Positions 62,783 through 64,000 of a stretch of DNA of 64,000 nucleotides are shown here, one piece after another; the stretch's first letter is position 1, and each line of letters starts with the position of its first letter. The DNA is taken from positions 14,460,285 through 14,524,284 of the forward strand of contig CM067346.1 of NCBI GenBank assembly GCA_034190875.2, read 5' to 3'. This DNA is from Urechis unicinctus (taxonomy: Eukaryota; Annelida; Polychaeta; Xenopneusta; Urechidae). The notes under the pieces were generated by a model. The model made no database searches and had not been told where the DNA came from. It saw nothing but the letters and a program-made list of their open reading frames with translations. A program made the translations under genes and the position numbers.

Positions 62783-64000
62783 AGCTACATTTGAAATGCC
62801 TGTTCGATGGGTCATATTATTCATATCTCTCTCCTGATGGTGTGTGTAATGTGTAATTTGGTATATCAAGCTTGCACATGAGAGAGTGGGCATTTATGAC
62901 AAGTACGTGCGTTGTCGCGAGAGCAGAAGATATCCGTGTTTGAATTGTATTGATTATTTTGAGTGAATATGTATTCGGAATTGTCTATATACATCCGAAG
63001 GAATTGACAACGACAAATACTATGCATCGCAAATAGTGGTTGTAATTATCAGCAACGCCTACACCCTAAAAACCAGCATCCTGAGCGCGAGGCTTGATAT
63101 ATGCGTCCTATCACACATGTTCATTTATAGCCATCAGCAGAGGCAGGCGGTGGGTTTATTTTTAGAATATTTGACTGAGGCTTAGTCATTTTTTACAGCA
63201 ATTAAGGCGTGTTTGTGCATGACCTTGCATATTCCAGCAAAAAGAAGCCATATGTATAGAAAGCCAATGACGCACTGCAGTTATATTTGGGTGCACCTTT
63301 TTCCCATTGAAGTAGTTCCAATTGCGACACTCTTCTTTTCATTTGTCCTAGACCACATGGCCGCATCTAATACAGCCGGAAACCTTTAGTGTCTATGATT
63401 GAATCGGGAAGATTAGAGGCTGCATAAGAGACCGGTTATTTAGCAGCTCGCAATGTGCAAAAAGTACAAGCAGCGAAAATGGTAATCCCTGTGATCATAA
63501 ATACTGATTATCTTTCAAACTAACTGGTTCATGGTGGTTTTAATCAATTGTGTAGTAGTGATTCTACACCTAAATAAACATATTTCTTTTACCTTGATAC
63601 ATGTAACGTTCAGACGAATGTTGAATAGTGTATCCGCGGTTTTAAGCACACCATCATCAATGGTAAAAGCCATGAGTGCTGATAATTAGAAACGGCAATG
63701 AATGATAATGCTGAACGAAGCAATACACTATTTTGTTATAGAAGACTCCTTCTGTCACCTTTTTATTCATTCTCATCCATTACCGTGGCGATGTCATCAC
63801 CTTTATTGAAAGAGACTTTAAACCCAACTTTTGCCATAACCCCAACCTTACCCATAGCGCTGGCTATTAACTTCAACATAGCATATTTGTCTCATGGCAG
63901 TTTTAAAAGGATCTCCCGAAGAGTATTCCAATAGCTTTTTTTCTGTCAGATGGAACGTTTTTGCGTTGGCATAATAGTTGGTACACCTAATTGAAACGGA
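62783..64000. repeat. Recent duplicate of 44202-45480
   Basis: Same orientation and near-identical to 44202-45480. It starts beside a TA microsatellite and is cut by the window end at the position matching 45480, so its full length is unknown. It lacks about 80 bases that the left copy has after gatggtgtgtg. Confidence 0.9.

Noticed and set aside
45177..63934. 78-codon frame present in both recent duplicates
   Set aside because: Most differences between the copies change the amino acid, as expected of non-coding DNA.

Overview
This looks like invertebrate nuclear genomic DNA, probably an animal with neuropeptide-type GPCRs. It is AT-rich, full of microsatellites and long non-coding dispersed repeats, and has one intact intronless rhodopsin-family receptor plus a few plausible spliced exons. 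I cannot name the species. I find no bacterial genes, rRNA, tRNA or CRISPR array.

Layout. 1-11.6 kb: repeat DNA, including four near-identical 1.69 kb tandem units (4201-10922). 11.6-23.2 kb: a visibly GC-richer, decayed Polinton/Maverick (adintovirus-like) element. 23.2-51.2 kb: repeat modules that largely repeat, in the same order, those of 1-11.6 and 23-35 kb, which suggests an old segmental duplication; the second copy has no Polinton. 51.5-52.8 kb: the GPCR (minus strand). 52.8-55.3 kb: three phase-compatible exons of a minus-strand gene, possibly TRPM-like. 55.3-62.8 kb: low-complexity AT DNA, a long imperfect hairpin, a small two-exon candidate and otherwise nothing I recognise. 62.8-64.0 kb: a recent copy of 44.2-45.5 kb, running off the window.

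The Polinton keeps most of a virion gene set: double-jelly-roll major capsid protein, packaging ATPase, several conserved virion or membrane proteins of unknown role, a phage-like tail-fibre protein and the start of a retroviral-type integrase. At its left edge are a likely YqaJ/lambda-exonuclease-type nuclease and a small coiled-coil protein. I see no DNA polymerase B and no adenain-type protease; the integrase is cut before its third catalytic residue and no terminal inverted repeats are evident. Almost every gene carries single-base frameshifts or in-frame stops, while the GPCR is clean, so the element is most likely a fossil. A 1.16 kb internal tandem duplication gives two fibre genes that share the same stop codons, so some decay preceded the duplication. 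A direct head-to-head fusion of two divergent genes near 16.77 kb marks an internal deletion.
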